From Anaerolineae bacterium (GTDB taxonomy: Bacteria; Chloroflexota; Anaerolineae; B4-G1; SLSP01): 7,524 bases of DNA. The notes beneath the pieces were generated by a model. That model ran no database searches and was not told the DNA's origin. It was given only the letters and a program-made list of their open reading frames with translations. Numbering within the stretch: the first letter of the stretch is position 1; each line of letters starts with the position of its first letter. The stretch lies in NCBI GenBank assembly GCA_016927095.1, contig JAFGNI010000387.1:1-7524 (forward strand), read 5' to 3'. Of the stretch, positions 1 to 5,818 are shown piece by piece. Both the position numbers and the translations under genes were made by a program.

Positions 1-1
1 C

Positions 2-175
2 GGCGTCTCCGCCGAGGAGTCCAACATCAAGGGTTGGATCAAAGCCGGTGCCGTCTGCGTCGGTATGGGCAGCGCGATGGTGCGCAAGGACTGGCTTGCC
101 GCCGGCGAGTACGACAAGATAACGGAGAACGCCCGCCAGGTGCGGCAGTGGATTCGCGAAGCGCGTGCCGGCTAG
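2..175 (+). CDS. eda: KDPG/KHG-type aldolase, C-terminal fragment (5' end outside window)
   Basis: Fifty-seven residues and the TAG stop of a gene that begins before the window. The visible part starts GVSAEESNIKGWIKAGAVCV and continues with VGMGSAMV, then GEYDKITENARQ. This is the usual end of the class I 2-keto-3-deoxy-6-phosphogluconate (KDPG) / 4-hydroxy-2-oxoglutarate aldolases: the final strands of the TIM barrel with the phosphate-binding glycine loop (A-V-x-V-G-x-G-S), then the last helix. Family members split KDPG into pyruvate and glyceraldehyde 3-phosphate in the cytoplasm, in the Entner-Doudoroff and uronate pathways. The Schiff-base lysine lies upstream and cannot be checked, and a KDPGal (dgoA-type) specificity is equally possible. 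The next gene starts 221 bp downstream on the same strand, with possible operators between, so cotranscription is uncertain. Family call fairly sure, substrate not. Confidence 0.78.
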   Translation, partial: GVSAEESNIKGWIKAGAVCVGMGSAMVRKDWLAAGEYDKITENARQVRQWIREARAG

Positions 176-196
176 CCGCTCGACCGATTCAGACTT

Positions 197-211
197 ACCT
201 TCCGGGAAGGT
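197..211. promoter_or_regulatory. Putative operator 1, near-perfect palindrome
   Basis: The site reads ACCTTCCGGGAAGGT: two 7-bp arms (ACCTTCC / GGAAGGT) around one central base. It lies 22 bp after the aldolase stop and about 185 bp before the GH4 start. A second copy with the opposite central base lies at 279-292, centre to centre 81 bp away. Paired short dyads upstream of a sugar-catabolic gene suggest binding sites for a dimeric transcription factor, with possible looping. No regulator gene is visible in the window to pair it with, so the role is inferred. Confidence 0.5.
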
Positions 212-278
212 GCGCCGGGCCCAGTCCACACAGGAAAGTCCGCAATCGGACAGCTTCCTAAGTTGAGACAACATCCGG

Positions 279-292
279 CCTTCCCGGAAGGT
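279..292. promoter_or_regulatory. Putative operator 2, near-perfect palindrome
   Basis: The site reads CCTTCCCGGAAGGT, with a 13-bp dyad core CCTTCC-C-GGAAGG. It is the exact reverse complement of 197-210. It lies 104 bp before the GH4 ATG, a distance suited to an operator near the promoter. Because the two sites are mutually complementary over 14 bp, an RNA spanning both could instead form a long stem enclosing a small hairpin at 238-251 (GTCCG, loop CAAT, CGGAC). DNA operator is the simpler reading. Confidence 0.5.
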
Positions 293-396
293 CCGCGCAA
301 TCCATGGCTATCCCAGGAGCGCGAGAGCCAGCGCTCGCACTCCCTTTCCTTCTAGTGACGGAACGACTGCAACCTAAGACAACAAGGAGATGAGAC

Positions 397-1707
397 ATGC
401 CGAAGATTTCCTTCCTTGGCGCCGGCAGCACCGTGTTCGCTAGGAACCTGATGGGTGACATCCTCAGCTTCCCCGAACTCACGGACTGCACCATCAGCCT
501 TCACGATATCGACGCCTACCGGCTCGAGACCTCGGAGATCGTCGCCCATCGGGTGGCGGAAGCGCTCGACGCCCACCCGACCATCGAGGCCACCACAGAT
601 CGCCGGGCGTCCCTGGAAGGCGCCGACTACGCGATCGGTATGTTCCAGATCGGAGGCTACGAGCCTTCGACGGTGGTCGACTTCGAGGTCCCCAAGAAGT
701 ACGGGCTGCGCCAGACCATTGCGGACACATTGGGCATCGGCGGCATCATGCGCGCCCTCCGCACTATCCCCGTGATATTGGATATGTGCCACGACATGGC
801 GGAGGTAGGACAGCCGCACATCACCTTCCTGAACTATGTCAACCCTATGGCGATGAACTGCTGGAGTGTCTTCCGCGCCACCGACATCAACACCGTGGGC
901 CTCTGTCACAGTGTCCAGGGCACCGCAGAGCAACTGGCTCGGGACATTGGCGTGCCCATCGAGGAAATCAACTACCTCAGCGCGGGCATCAACCATATGG
1001 CCTTCTATCTGCGCTTCGAACGCAAGACAGAGGACGGCTACGAAGACCTCTATCCCTTGATCCGGCAGGTTGTGACCGAGGACCGCGTGCCGGACTGGAA
1101 CCGCGTCCGGTACGATATCCTGACGCGGCTGGGCTATTTCGTCACCGAGTCCAGCGAACACTTCGCCGAGTATACCCCGTGGTTCATCAAGCGCGACCGT
1201 CCCGATCTCATCGAGAAGTACAACGTGCCCTTGGATGAGTATCCCCGCCGCTGCGAGGCTCAGATTGCAGGCTGGGAGCAGATGCGCCAGGAGCTGGAAC
1301 AGGGCGCCGGCATCGAGGTCCGTCGGAGCAAGGAATACGGTTCGCTGATCATCCACAGCATGGAGACCGGAACCCCACGCGTCGTCTACGGCAGCGTCAC
1401 CAACAACGGCATCATTGACAACCTCCCCCAGGGCTGCGCGGTTGAGGTGCCGGTACTCGTCGACAAGAACGGCCTGCAGCCCACAAAGATCGGCACCCTC
1501 CCTCCCCAGCTCGCCGCTGTGATGCGGACCAATATCAACGTCCAAGAGCTGGCGGTTGAGGCGGCGCTAACCCGCAAGCGCGAGCACATCTACCACGCCG
1601 CGATGCTCGATCCCCACACCGGCGCTGAGCTAGACCTTGACCAGGTCTACAGCCTGGTGGACGATCTCATTGAGGCGCACGGGGACTGGCTGCCGGATTA
1701 CAGCTGA
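397..1707 (+). CDS. Glycoside hydrolase family 4 enzyme, alpha-galactosidase/alpha-glucosidase type (MelA-like)
   Basis: A 436-residue cytoplasmic enzyme of GH4, the family that cleaves glycosides by an NAD+- and divalent-metal-dependent redox/elimination mechanism. Residues 4-11 (ISFLGAGS) start a Rossmann dinucleotide-binding fold. Residues 146-156 (NYVNPMAMNCW) are the conserved substrate/NAD loop. Cys170 in GLCHSVQGT and His200 in GINHMAF match the metal-binding Cys and His of the family. Residues 250-259 (TESSEHFAEY) are the conserved stretch typical of the alpha-galactosidase/alpha-glucosidase branch. The CHSV motif is that of MelA-type alpha-galactosidases, while the phospho-glycosidases have CNVP, so an unphosphorylated substrate is likely. 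Length is close to MelA (about 450). There is no signal peptide. The start is fixed by AAGGAG at 384-389, seven bases before the ATG. An alpha-galacturonidase role is a serious alternative, since the upstream gene is an aldolase used in uronate pathways. No transporter is visible. Confidence 0.87.
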   Translation: MPKISFLGAGSTVFARNLMGDILSFPELTDCTISLHDIDAYRLETSEIVAHRVAEALDAHPTIEATTDRRASLEGADYAIGMFQIGGYEPSTVVDFEVPKKYGLRQTIADTLGIGGIMRALRTIPVILDMCHDMAEVGQPHITFLNYVNPMAMNCWSVFRATDINTVGLCHSVQGTAEQLARDIGVPIEEINYLSAGINHMAFYLRFERKTEDGYEDLYPLIRQVVTEDRVPDWNRVRYDILTRLGYFVTESSEHFAEYTPWFIKRDRPDLIEKYNVPLDEYPRRCEAQIAGWEQMRQELEQGAGIEVRRSKEYGSLIIHSMETGTPRVVYGSVTNNGIIDNLPQGCAVEVPVLVDKNGLQPTKIGTLPPQLAAVMRTNINVQELAVEAALTRKREHIYHAAMLDPHTGAELDLDQVYSLVDDLIEAHGDWLPDYS

Positions 1708-1809
1708 GTCGAAAGTCGAGAGTCTTGATTCATGCTTACGGCTGAGCGAGTCTTGCGCCGTCCGCCGGGCCACCTGCATTCACCCTGCATGAATCAGGAC
1801 TTTCGACTC
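1706..1809. repeat. Imperfect long inverted repeat between GH4 and URO-D-like genes (MITE-like or intergenic hairpin)
   Basis: The left end GAGTCGAAAGTC (1706-1717, overlapping the GH4 stop codon) is the exact reverse complement of GACTTTCGACTC (1798-1809). Inside it, AGTCTTGATTCATGC (1721-1735) pairs with GCATGAATCAGGACT (1787-1801) over 15 positions with one G-U. The left arm carries a few extra bases (GAGAGTC), so the two pairings are alternatives rather than one continuous helix. The centre (1736-1786) has a small hairpin (ACGGC 1738-1742 with GCCGT 1757-1761). The right end also forms CGACTC-CA-GAGTCG (1804-1817). There is no U-run after either arm, so a plain intrinsic terminator is unlikely. 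GTCGAAAGTCGAGAGTC-like strings suggest a dispersed intergenic repeat, but only one copy is visible here. Confidence 0.6.
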
Positions 1810-1850
1810 CAGAGTCGCAGTGACGGATCCCCGTATACACAGGAGACCCC

Positions 1851-2921
1851 ATGGACACGCTGACCACCTACGACCGCATCGCCAGGATGTACGCGCATCA
1901 GGAAGCCGATCGCATTCCCGTCATCGACTCCCCTTGGAACGCGACGATCGAGCGCTGGCATCGCGAGGGGATGCCAGAGGATGTGAGCTTCGTCGACTTC
2001 TTTGGTCTCGACAAGATCGCCCATATCAGTGTGGACAATAGCCCCCAGTATCCCACAGAGGTAATTGAGGAAACCGAAGAGTATGTGGTCAATACGACCG
2101 CGTGGGGCGCGACGCTGAAGAACTGGAAGCACATCGCCTCCACACCGGAGTTTATAGACTTCAAGATCGACAGCCCCGACGCCTGGCGAGAGGCCAAAGC
2201 CCGGATGACACCCAGCGACGATCGCGTTCCGTGGGACCGGCTCAAGGCGACCTACGGCACATGGCGTCGCGAGGGCCACTGGATCGAGGCCTACATGTGG
2301 TTCGGCTTCGACGTCACGCACTCTTGGACCGTGGGAACCGAGCGTCTTCTGATGGCCCTCTTGACCGATCCGGGCTGGTGCGTGGAGATGTTCAACCACT
2401 TTCTTGACATCGACATTGCCCTTCTGGACAAAGTCTGGGACGCAGGCTACACCTTTGACGCCGTTAACTGGCCCGATGATATGGGATACAAACTCAACCA
2501 GTTCTTCTCGGTGCGCACCTATCGCGAGCTGCTCAAACCTGTGCACAAGCGCGCCGTTGACTGGGCCCACGCCAAAGGGGTGAAAGTCAGGCTGCACTCA
2601 TGCGGCGACATCCGGCCCTTCATCCCGGAGTTGGTGGAGATCGGCATCGACGGTCTCAACCCGCTCGAGGTAAAGGCGGGCATGGATCCCTTGGCCATCA
2701 AGGCGACCTACGGCGACGATCTCCTACTGCACGGCGGCATCAACGCCGTGCTCTGGGACGATCGGGAAGCCATCGAAGCGGAGATGCAGCGCGTGGTTCC
2801 CAAACTCAAAGAGAACGGCGGCTACATCTTCTCCTCAGACCATTCGGTCCCGTCCGATGTGAGCCTCGAGGACTTCCGCCACATTGTGGAGCTGGCAAAG
2901 GACTTGGGCAGCTACGACTAG
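1851..2921 (+). CDS. URO-D superfamily protein (MtaA/CmuA-like methyltransferase fold), not HemE
   Basis: A 356-residue cytoplasmic protein with the late-barrel signatures of the uroporphyrinogen-decarboxylase superfamily: VKVRLHSCGDIRPFIPELVE (245-264), GIDGLNPLE (265-273), a glycine turn LLHGGINAV (292-300) and the closing SSDHSVPSDVSLEDFRH (328-344). True HemE enzymes carry an RQAGR motif near the N-terminus. It is absent here (RIPVIDSPWN, 21-30), so heme synthesis is very unlikely. Known relatives such as MtaA, MtbA and CmuA move methyl groups using Zn held by H-x-C and a later Cys. Here His249-x-Cys251 is present, but the only other cysteine is Cys177 and the region of the third ligand reads S-S-D-H (328-331), so His331 might substitute. 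ATG is set by AGGAG at 1841-1845, five bases upstream. It follows GH4 after a repeat-bearing gap and converges on ppgK. Substrate unknown; a role in handling a methylated or otherwise modified sugar is only a guess. Confidence 0.82.
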   Translation: MDTLTTYDRIARMYAHQEADRIPVIDSPWNATIERWHREGMPEDVSFVDFFGLDKIAHISVDNSPQYPTEVIEETEEYVVNTTAWGATLKNWKHIASTPEFIDFKIDSPDAWREAKARMTPSDDRVPWDRLKATYGTWRREGHWIEAYMWFGFDVTHSWTVGTERLLMALLTDPGWCVEMFNHFLDIDIALLDKVWDAGYTFDAVNWPDDMGYKLNQFFSVRTYRELLKPVHKRAVDWAHAKGVKVRLHSCGDIRPFIPELVEIGIDGLNPLEVKAGMDPLAIKATYGDDLLLHGGINAVLWDDREAIEAEMQRVVPKLKENGGYIFSSDHSVPSDVSLEDFRHIVELAKDLGSYD

Positions 2922-2936
2922 GACGGCCTCCTAAGA

Positions 2937-3683
2937 TCACGCCAAAGAGACCAAGACCTCAGCTGCGACGGCGGCCCCCACGATGCCCGCGCGATTGCGA
3001 AGCTGTGCCGGCACGATCTCTGTGTCGACGGTCAGGATGTCTTCGAACTTGGCCATCTTCTTGCTGGCACCCCCACCAAGGATGTAGAGGTCGGGCCAGA
3101 AGAGCGCATCGATGCGGTGCAGATAGCGGTCGAACCGCACAGCCCACTCACGCCACTTGAGGTGATCGCGCTGGCGAGCCCCATCCGACGCCTGCCACTC
3201 GGCGTCCTGGCAGTCCATCTCGATGTGACCCAGTTCGGTGTTCGGGACAAGTACGCCGTCTGTGAAGAGCGCGGTGCCCAAGCCCGTGCCAATGGTGATG
3301 ATGAAGACTACGCCCTTGCGGTCACGACCGGCGCCAAACCGCATCTCAGCGATCCCGGCAGCATCCGCATCGTTGAGCACGCGGACCGGGCATCCCGTGA
3401 CCTTAGACAGCAATGCCTCCGCATCCGTGCCGATCCAGCTCTTGTCCACGTTGGCAGCTGTCCGCGCCACCCCGTGCTGAATGACGGCGGGAAAGCCGGC
3501 GCCGATGGGACCCTTCCAGCTGAAGTGCCGGGCAACCTCAGCAACCACTTCCGCAACGTCCTGCGGCTTCGCCCCCTCGGGCGTGGGAATGCGGAAGCGC
3601 TCCCCAAGCATACGACCCGCCTCGGTGTCCACCGGCGATCCCTTGATCCCCGAACCACCAATGTCAACGCCTAGAATCTCCAT
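2937..3683 (-). CDS. ppgK: Polyphosphate glucokinase (ROK family)
   Basis: A 248-residue cytoplasmic kinase that phosphorylates glucose to glucose 6-phosphate using inorganic polyphosphate (family EC 2.7.1.63; many members also accept ATP). Motifs in order: phosphate-binding [11 protein letters not shown] (5-15); GAGFP (61-65); the PpgK-specific [12 protein letters not shown] (78-89); [10 protein letters not shown] (104-113) with catalytic Asp105; the adenosine/phosphate loop [13 protein letters not shown] (128-140); NTELGHIE (148-155); and [14 protein letters not shown] (196-209). The NVDxSWIG and [10 protein letters not shown] strings separate it from ATP-specific ROK glucokinases and repressors. 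ROK repressors also carry an N-terminal DNA-binding domain, absent here. Length is typical. The start is fixed by AGGAGG (3694 to 3689, read on the minus strand), five bases before the ATG. It lies 73 bp after the photolyase stop on the same strand with no clear promoter of its own, so readthrough is plausible. It would direct hexose into glycolysis. Confidence 0.92.
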   Translation of the reverse strand: MEILGVDIGGSGIKGSPVDTEAGRMLGERFRIPTPEGAKPQDVAEVVAEVARHFSWKGPIGAGFPAVIQHGVARTAANVDKSWIGTDAEALLSKVTGCPVRVLNDADAAGIAEMRFGAGRDRKGVVFIITIGTGLGTALFTDGVLVPNTELGHIEMDCQDAEWQASDGARQRDHLKWREWAVRFDRYLHRIDALFWPDLYILGGGASKKMAKFEDILTVDTEIVPAQLRNRAGIVGAAVAAEVLVSLA

Positions 3684-3756
3684 CCTTGCCTCCTAACACA
3701 GTCTACCAAGCTGTGACTGCCAAAGACTTGGTCACTCGGACGGCAGACGACTTGGC

Positions 3757-5283
3757 CTAGAGCCGCTCCCCAAGCTGCAGCTGGGCGCGCAGTTCCGCCG
3801 CTCGTCGCCGAATCGCCTGCATCTCAACCTCCGGACGGCGGGCCAGTGCCGCGAGCATAAGGTTCATCCGCGGCGCCATCGCTCGCAGACGCGCTTCGTT
3901 GCGGGCCAGGAAGTCCCAGTAGAGCGCGTTGAATGGGCAGCTATCGCTCTCCGCAGCCGTCCGGTGATCGTAACCACAGCCCGCACAATAGTCGCTCATC
4001 TTGTGGATGTAGTTGGCCGAGGCCGCATAGGGCTTCGTCGCCACGATTCCACCATCCGCGAAAAGAGCCATGCCGATGACATTGGGCGTCACAACCCAAT
4101 CGTAGGCATCCACATAGGCTAGATAATACCACGCATTGACCGCCTGCGGATCAGCACCGGCGATGAGCGCGAAGTTGCCCGTCACCATGAGTCGCTGGAT
4201 GTGATGGTTGGTGCCGTGAGCCAGAACGGTCTTCACCGCCTCGCCGACACAGCGCATGGACGTTTTGCCATCCCAATAGAACGCCGGCAGTGGCAAGTCG
4301 GCTCCCAACGCGTTACTCTCACGATACGCCGGCATCTTCAGATGGTAGACCTGATAGAGAAACTCCCGCCACCCGATGACCTGGCGTACGAAGCCCTCCA
4401 CGGAGTTGAGGCGTGCCGCCCCCTCCTCATAGCGTGCCACCGCCCGCCGGCAGATATCCAACGGCTCGAGCAGCCCGACGTTGAGCAACGGCGACAGCAG
4501 GGAATGACATAACGCGCGCTCGCCGGCGACCATCGCATCCTCATAGGGGCCGAAGCAGTCCAGGCGCTTGTCCAGGAAGTCCTCGAGGAATTCCTCGGCG
4601 TGGCTCCGCGTCACGGGCCACGCGAAGCACTCTGCCGACCCGATGTTCTCCGGGAAGTGCGCGGTGACCTCGTCAATCACCGACGCCGTGACCGCATCGG
4701 GCGCATAGCGCGGCACCGCGGGGAAGGCGACCCCCGCCGCAGGGGTCTGCCGGTTCTGCGCGTCCAGGTTCCACGTGCCCGAGACCGGTCCGTCTTTCGT
4801 CATCAGTAGCCCCATCTCCCGCCGCATGTCCCGGTAGAAGGGCTCCATCGTCAGGCTCTTGCGGTCAGCCGCCCAGCCGGCAAATGCATCGCGGTCACTG
4901 AGGAACATATCGTTAGCCACGATTTCAACGCGCGCGCCCAGAGACGCCGCGACACGCCTCAGAGAGGCCGTTCGCCCGTACTCCGCCGTCTCCATCAGCA
5001 GCAGACGGTCGGGCTGCCACTTCTGCAGGTGTGTGCGTATGGGCGAGACCAGGTCGGCCTGCATCTCATAGTAGTCGACGCCGTAGCCCAGGCCCTCCAA
5101 CTCCCGGGCAAAATGGCGCATCGCCGACCAGACAAACACAAGCTTCTGCTTGTGCCAGGGGTGGATGCCGGCCCGGGGCAGCGATTCGATCATCACCACA
5201 ACGGTGCGTGCTCTCCCGTGCGCCTTCAGGCCGGGATGGGACAGCGTCAACTGATCGCCCAGGATCCAAACCGAGGTCCTCAT
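3757..5283 (-). CDS. Iron-sulfur bacterial photolyase/cryptochrome (FeS-BCP, (6-4) photolyase PhrB type)
   Basis: A 508-residue light-driven DNA repair flavoprotein. It opens with RTSVWILGDQLTLSHPGL, as usual for the family. Four cysteines suit a [4Fe-4S] cluster: Cys345, then Cys433 and Cys436 (DYCAGCGYDH), then Cys449 (DSCPF). Their spacing of 88, 3 and 13 residues equals that of Agrobacterium PhrB as I recall it (350, 438, 441, 454). With the same offset of five, His360-His361 in GTNHHIQRLMVTGN match the catalytic His pair, and Trp337, Trp385 and Tyr386 match the electron-transfer residues. FAD binding lies in the C-terminal helical half (about 290-430). The likely substrate is the (6-4) UV photoproduct, and an antenna chromophore is expected in the N-terminal domain. 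The start has no Shine-Dalgarno but sits just after a strong promoter, suggesting a leaderless message. Glucokinase follows on the same strand. Confidence 0.92.
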   Translation of the reverse strand: MRTSVWILGDQLTLSHPGLKAHGRARTVVVMIESLPRAGIHPWHKQKLVFVWSAMRHFARELEGLGYGVDYYEMQADLVSPIRTHLQKWQPDRLLLMETAEYGRTASLRRVAASLGARVEIVANDMFLSDRDAFAGWAADRKSLTMEPFYRDMRREMGLLMTKDGPVSGTWNLDAQNRQTPAAGVAFPAVPRYAPDAVTASVIDEVTAHFPENIGSAECFAWPVTRSHAEEFLEDFLDKRLDCFGPYEDAMVAGERALCHSLLSPLLNVGLLEPLDICRRAVARYEEGAARLNSVEGFVRQVIGWREFLYQVYHLKMPAYRESNALGADLPLPAFYWDGKTSMRCVGEAVKTVLAHGTNHHIQRLMVTGNFALIAGADPQAVNAWYYLAYVDAYDWVVTPNVIGMALFADGGIVATKPYAASANYIHKMSDYCAGCGYDHRTAAESDSCPFNALYWDFLARNEARLRAMAPRMNLMLAALARRPEVEMQAIRRRAAELRAQLQLGERL

Positions 5284-5291
5284 CGAGGTCC

Positions 5292-5320
5292 AGTATAGAC
5301 CGGGCCGAAGCCGGCGTCAA
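5292..5320 (-). promoter_or_regulatory. Sigma-70-type promoter of the photolyase gene, predicted leaderless mRNA
   Basis: Read on the minus strand, TTGACG (5320-5315), exactly 17 bp, then TATACT (5297-5292). Both boxes are one base from consensus (TTGACA, TATAAT). Only eight bases (GGACCTCG) separate the -10 box from the ATG at 5283. A start 7 to 9 bases after the -10 would fall at the last G or the A of the ATG. No Shine-Dalgarno is present in those bases, which fits leaderless translation. Confidence 0.72.
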
Positions 5321-5327
5321 AGCACAA

Positions 5328-5359
5328 CACACCCCCGAGCTTGGCAGCCCGGGGGTGTG
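5328..5359 (-). terminator. Intrinsic terminator-like hairpin after the RRM gene
   Basis: CACACCCCCG (5328-5337) and CGGGGGTGTG (5350-5359) form a perfect 10-bp GC-rich stem. Inside the loop, GCT (5339-5341) pairs with AGC (5346-5348) around TGGC. On the minus strand the stem begins 38 bases after the RRM stop and is followed by TTGTGCTTTG, a modest U-rich tail. The position fits termination of the RRM gene. The tail merges into the -35 box of the photolyase promoter, so the hairpin isolates one gene from the next. On the plus strand no T-run follows. Confidence 0.7.
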
Positions 5360-5364
5360 GCTGA

Positions 5365-5374
5365 ATCACGTGAT
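5365..5374. promoter_or_regulatory. 10-bp perfect palindrome upstream of the photolyase promoter
   Basis: ATCACGTGAT is a perfect dyad in the gap between the RRM stop and its terminator hairpin, centred about 85 bp upstream of the predicted photolyase transcription start. GTGATCA follows at 5376-5382, adding another half-site-like element. It could be a regulator site or chance in a short spacer. Nothing in the window identifies a binding protein. Confidence 0.2.
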
Positions 5375-5397
5375 GGTGATCAAACCAGACGGCAAGC

Positions 5398-5721
5398 TCA
5401 CCAACCGTCGTTGTCGCGACCGCGCCCGCGGCCTCCGCCACCACCGCGACGAGGTCGTCCCCCACCGCGACCATCATCCTTCCGCGGCTGTGCTTCGTTG
5501 ATGCGGAGCGTCCGACCCTGATGATCCTTCTCGTTCAGTCCCTCAATCGCGGCTTTACCTTCCGCTTCATTGGGCATCTCAACAAAGGCAAACCCGCGTG
5601 AGCGGCCCGTCTCGCGGTCCGTGATCACCCGCACCTCGGCGACCTCACCATAGGCTGCGAATAGCTCCGTGAGTTCTTCCTCTGTTGCCCGATACGACAA
5701 ATTACCGACATAGATTCTCAT
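5398..5721 (-). CDS. Small RRM RNA-binding protein with Gly/Arg-rich tail
   Basis: A 107-residue protein with one RNA-recognition motif and a disordered tail, like the cold-inducible Rbp proteins of cyanobacteria and similar proteins in other phyla. RNP2 is IYVGNL (3-8) and RNP1 is RGFAFVEM (42-49), whose aromatic residues stack on RNA bases. The fold runs to about residue 78 (LRINEAQPR). The tail from about 84 is GRGGGRPRRGGGGGRGRGRD, an RGG-type low-complexity segment ending DNDGW. The expected role is single-stranded RNA binding in the cytoplasm, perhaps as a chaperone under cold or stress. The frame stays open upstream to 5853, but I chose the ATG at 5721: the RRM begins right there, an AAGGA site lies nine bases upstream (5735-5731), and the promoter falls inside the longer version. 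It ends at a terminator hairpin and is divergent from pyrG. Confidence 0.9.
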   Translation of the reverse strand: MRIYVGNLSYRATEEELTELFAAYGEVAEVRVITDRETGRSRGFAFVEMPNEAEGKAAIEGLNEKDHQGRTLRINEAQPRKDDGRGGGRPRRGGGGGRGRGRDNDGW

Positions 5722-5790
5722 CCTGACACGTCCTTTCGCACTTCTGAAGTTCTGGAAGCCCGTGATTGTGAGAGATTCGGCTCCACTGCT

Positions 5791-5818
5791 ATTGTACACA
5801 GAGATGCCACAAACGCAA
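5791..5818 (-). promoter_or_regulatory. Putative promoter of the RRM gene
   Basis: On the minus strand TTGCGT (5818-5813), 16 bp, then TACAAT (5796-5791). The -10 box differs from consensus by one base; the -35 box is weaker. The predicted start near 5784 gives a leader of about 63 bases, with a small dyad ACTTC-T-GAAGT (5740-5750) in it. The -35 box overlaps one arm of the dyad at 5818-5834. Confidence 0.45.

Noticed and set aside
226..243. ACAGGAAAGTCCG resembling the conserved GAGGAAAGTCC element of RNase P RNA
   Set aside because: The gap is only 221 bp, the other conserved RNase P regions are absent, and the match is a short string.
352..1545. 397-codon open frame on the minus strand across the GH4 gene
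   Set aside because: It lies opposite a convincing GH4 gene, has no recognisable motif or ribosome site, and long antisense frames are expected in GC-rich coding DNA.
1834..1839. TATACA as a -10 box for the URO-D-like gene
   Set aside because: No suitable -35 box lies 16 to 18 bp upstream, and transcription from it would start inside the Shine-Dalgarno.
1794..2597. 267-codon open frame on the minus strand across the URO-D-like gene
   Set aside because: Antisense shadow of a gene with clear family motifs and Shine-Dalgarno; its own protein resembles nothing I know.
1851..2921. HemE (uroporphyrinogen decarboxylase) for heme synthesis
   Set aside because: The RQAGR motif is missing, other HemE hallmarks are not seen, and the neighbours are sugar genes.
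2600..3160. 186-codon plus-strand frame spanning the end of the URO-D-like gene and ppgK
   Set aside because: It overlaps two real genes in other frames, is arginine- and proline-rich as expected for an out-of-frame reading, and has no start signal.
3713..3735. Hairpin GTGAC/GTCAC between photolyase and ppgK as a terminator
   Set aside because: The stem is short and bulged with no U-run on the minus strand, so it is unlikely to stop transcription.
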